Assembly: GCA_947258895.1 (NCBI GenBank)
Contig: CAMYKE010000128.1
Location: 1-5,435 of the forward strand
Length of the DNA: 5,435 bases
From: an uncultured Pseudomonadales bacterium
Lineage (GTDB): Bacteria; Pseudomonadota; Gammaproteobacteria; Pseudomonadales; IMCC2047
Direction of reading: 5' to 3'
The translations under genes were made by a program, and so were the position numbers. Below the pieces are notes generated by a model. The model saw only the letters and a program-made list of their open reading frames with translations. It had not been told where the DNA came from and ran no database searches. Position 1 is the first letter of the stretch. Every line of letters starts with the position of its first letter. Below are positions 5,012 through 5,435 of the stretch, one piece after another.

Positions 5012-5435
5012 GCACTTCATGGAGGATTTTTCCGACTACCTGGCAACCGGAGAGTGCGCCAGACTGGCCCCGTACCTGGCGCCCGGCGCTGAACCCGAAT
5101 TCCTGCGCGTGTACCGCAACGGCTTTTACAAGGCCTGCACCCAGGCGCTGGCGGCAAATTTCCCGGCGGTGGTCTCGGTGGTCGGTGAAGAGTACTTTAA
5201 CAGCCTTGCAAAACGCTACATCGACCAACATCCTCCGGTGGAGGGGACCCTGGCCGGCTATGGGCGGAGCTTTCCCGACTACCTGGCGGCACACCGCGCT
5301 GCGCACCGGCTCCCGTACCTGGCGGATATCGCGCGCCTGGACTATGCCTGGCTGGAGGCCTACTTTGCTGCAGAACAACCGCCGCTGGACAGCACCGAAC
5401 TCAATGCAATGCTTTCGGCAGGAACCGACATCACG
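4998..5435 (+). CDS. bufC: Bufferin biosynthesis partner protein, DUF2063 (BufC), 3' end outside the window
   Basis: The frame is open from the ATG at 4998 to the window edge (146 codons). The N-terminal DUF2063 domain is recognisable: FLRVYRNGF (35-43), NFPAVVSVVGEEYF (54-67), YIDQHPP (74-80), YGRSFPDYL (88-95) and LPYLADIARLDYAW (105-118). In MNIO pathways this protein pairs with the DUF692 enzyme and is thought to recognise and present the precursor. GGAG at 4987-4990 lies seven bases before the ATG, inside bufB, and the 14-bp overlap with bufB suggests translational coupling. Met8 (5019) is an alternative start but lacks a ribosome site of equal quality. The remaining C-terminal part is not visible. 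Confidence 0.9.
   Translation, partial: MATLKHFMEDFSDYLATGECARLAPYLAPGAEPEFLRVYRNGFYKACTQALAANFPAVVSVVGEEYFNSLAKRYIDQHPPVEGTLAGYGRSFPDYLAAHRAAHRLPYLADIARLDYAWLEAYFAAEQPPLDSTELNAMLSAGTDIT

Noticed and set aside
4836..5378. Minus-strand 180-codon frame antisense to bufC
   Set aside because: The plus-strand frame from 4998 carries the DUF2063 motifs; this is its shadow.

Overview
The window looks like an accessory stretch of a gammaproteobacterial (or at least proteobacterial) chromosome. That reading is an inference from gene content: a bufferin-type RiPP operon of the DUF2282/DUF692/DUF2063 class, an IS110-family insertion sequence and decayed proteostasis genes. Base composition changes along the window: the right-hand operon is visibly GC-rich, while the middle, and especially about 2700-3000, is AT-richer and gene-poor.

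Left part (1-1278): an IS110-family transposase with its DEDD residues and the C-terminal serine intact. About 140 bases upstream of it can fold into successive stem-loops, one capped by a GCGA tetraloop. This is where IS110-group elements encode their bridge RNA. The first 90 bases carry a short direct repeat with about 34-bp spacing that may continue beyond the window.

Middle (1279-3024): mostly non-coding. One supported gene lies on the minus strand (1805-2341), a small secreted protein of unknown function with a clear Sec signal peptide. Several hairpins and a possible weak terminator lie downstream of it, and two adjacent hairpins lie upstream.

Decayed region (3025-3615, minus strand): two gene fragments, each broken by a single-base frameshift that can be read directly. 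One is the C-terminal PDZ domain of a DegP/DegQ-like serine protease. The other is the C-terminal tail of an FtsH-like (peptidase M41) protease. Together they look like the wreck of a protein-quality-control cluster.

Right part (3634-5435, plus strand): a bufferin operon that looks intact as far as it goes. bufA1 encodes a secreted DUF2282 precursor with four cysteines. bufB encodes the DUF692/MNIO iron oxygenase that modifies precursor cysteines. bufC encodes the DUF2063 partner and is cut by the window edge. A GTAACC box upstream suggests an ECF-sigma promoter. The bufA1-bufB gap folds into a hairpin that places the bufB Shine-Dalgarno in its loop, and bufC overlaps bufB by 14 bp. In characterised bufferin systems the modified peptide is exported to the periplasm and protects against copper; that role here is inferred from family membership.
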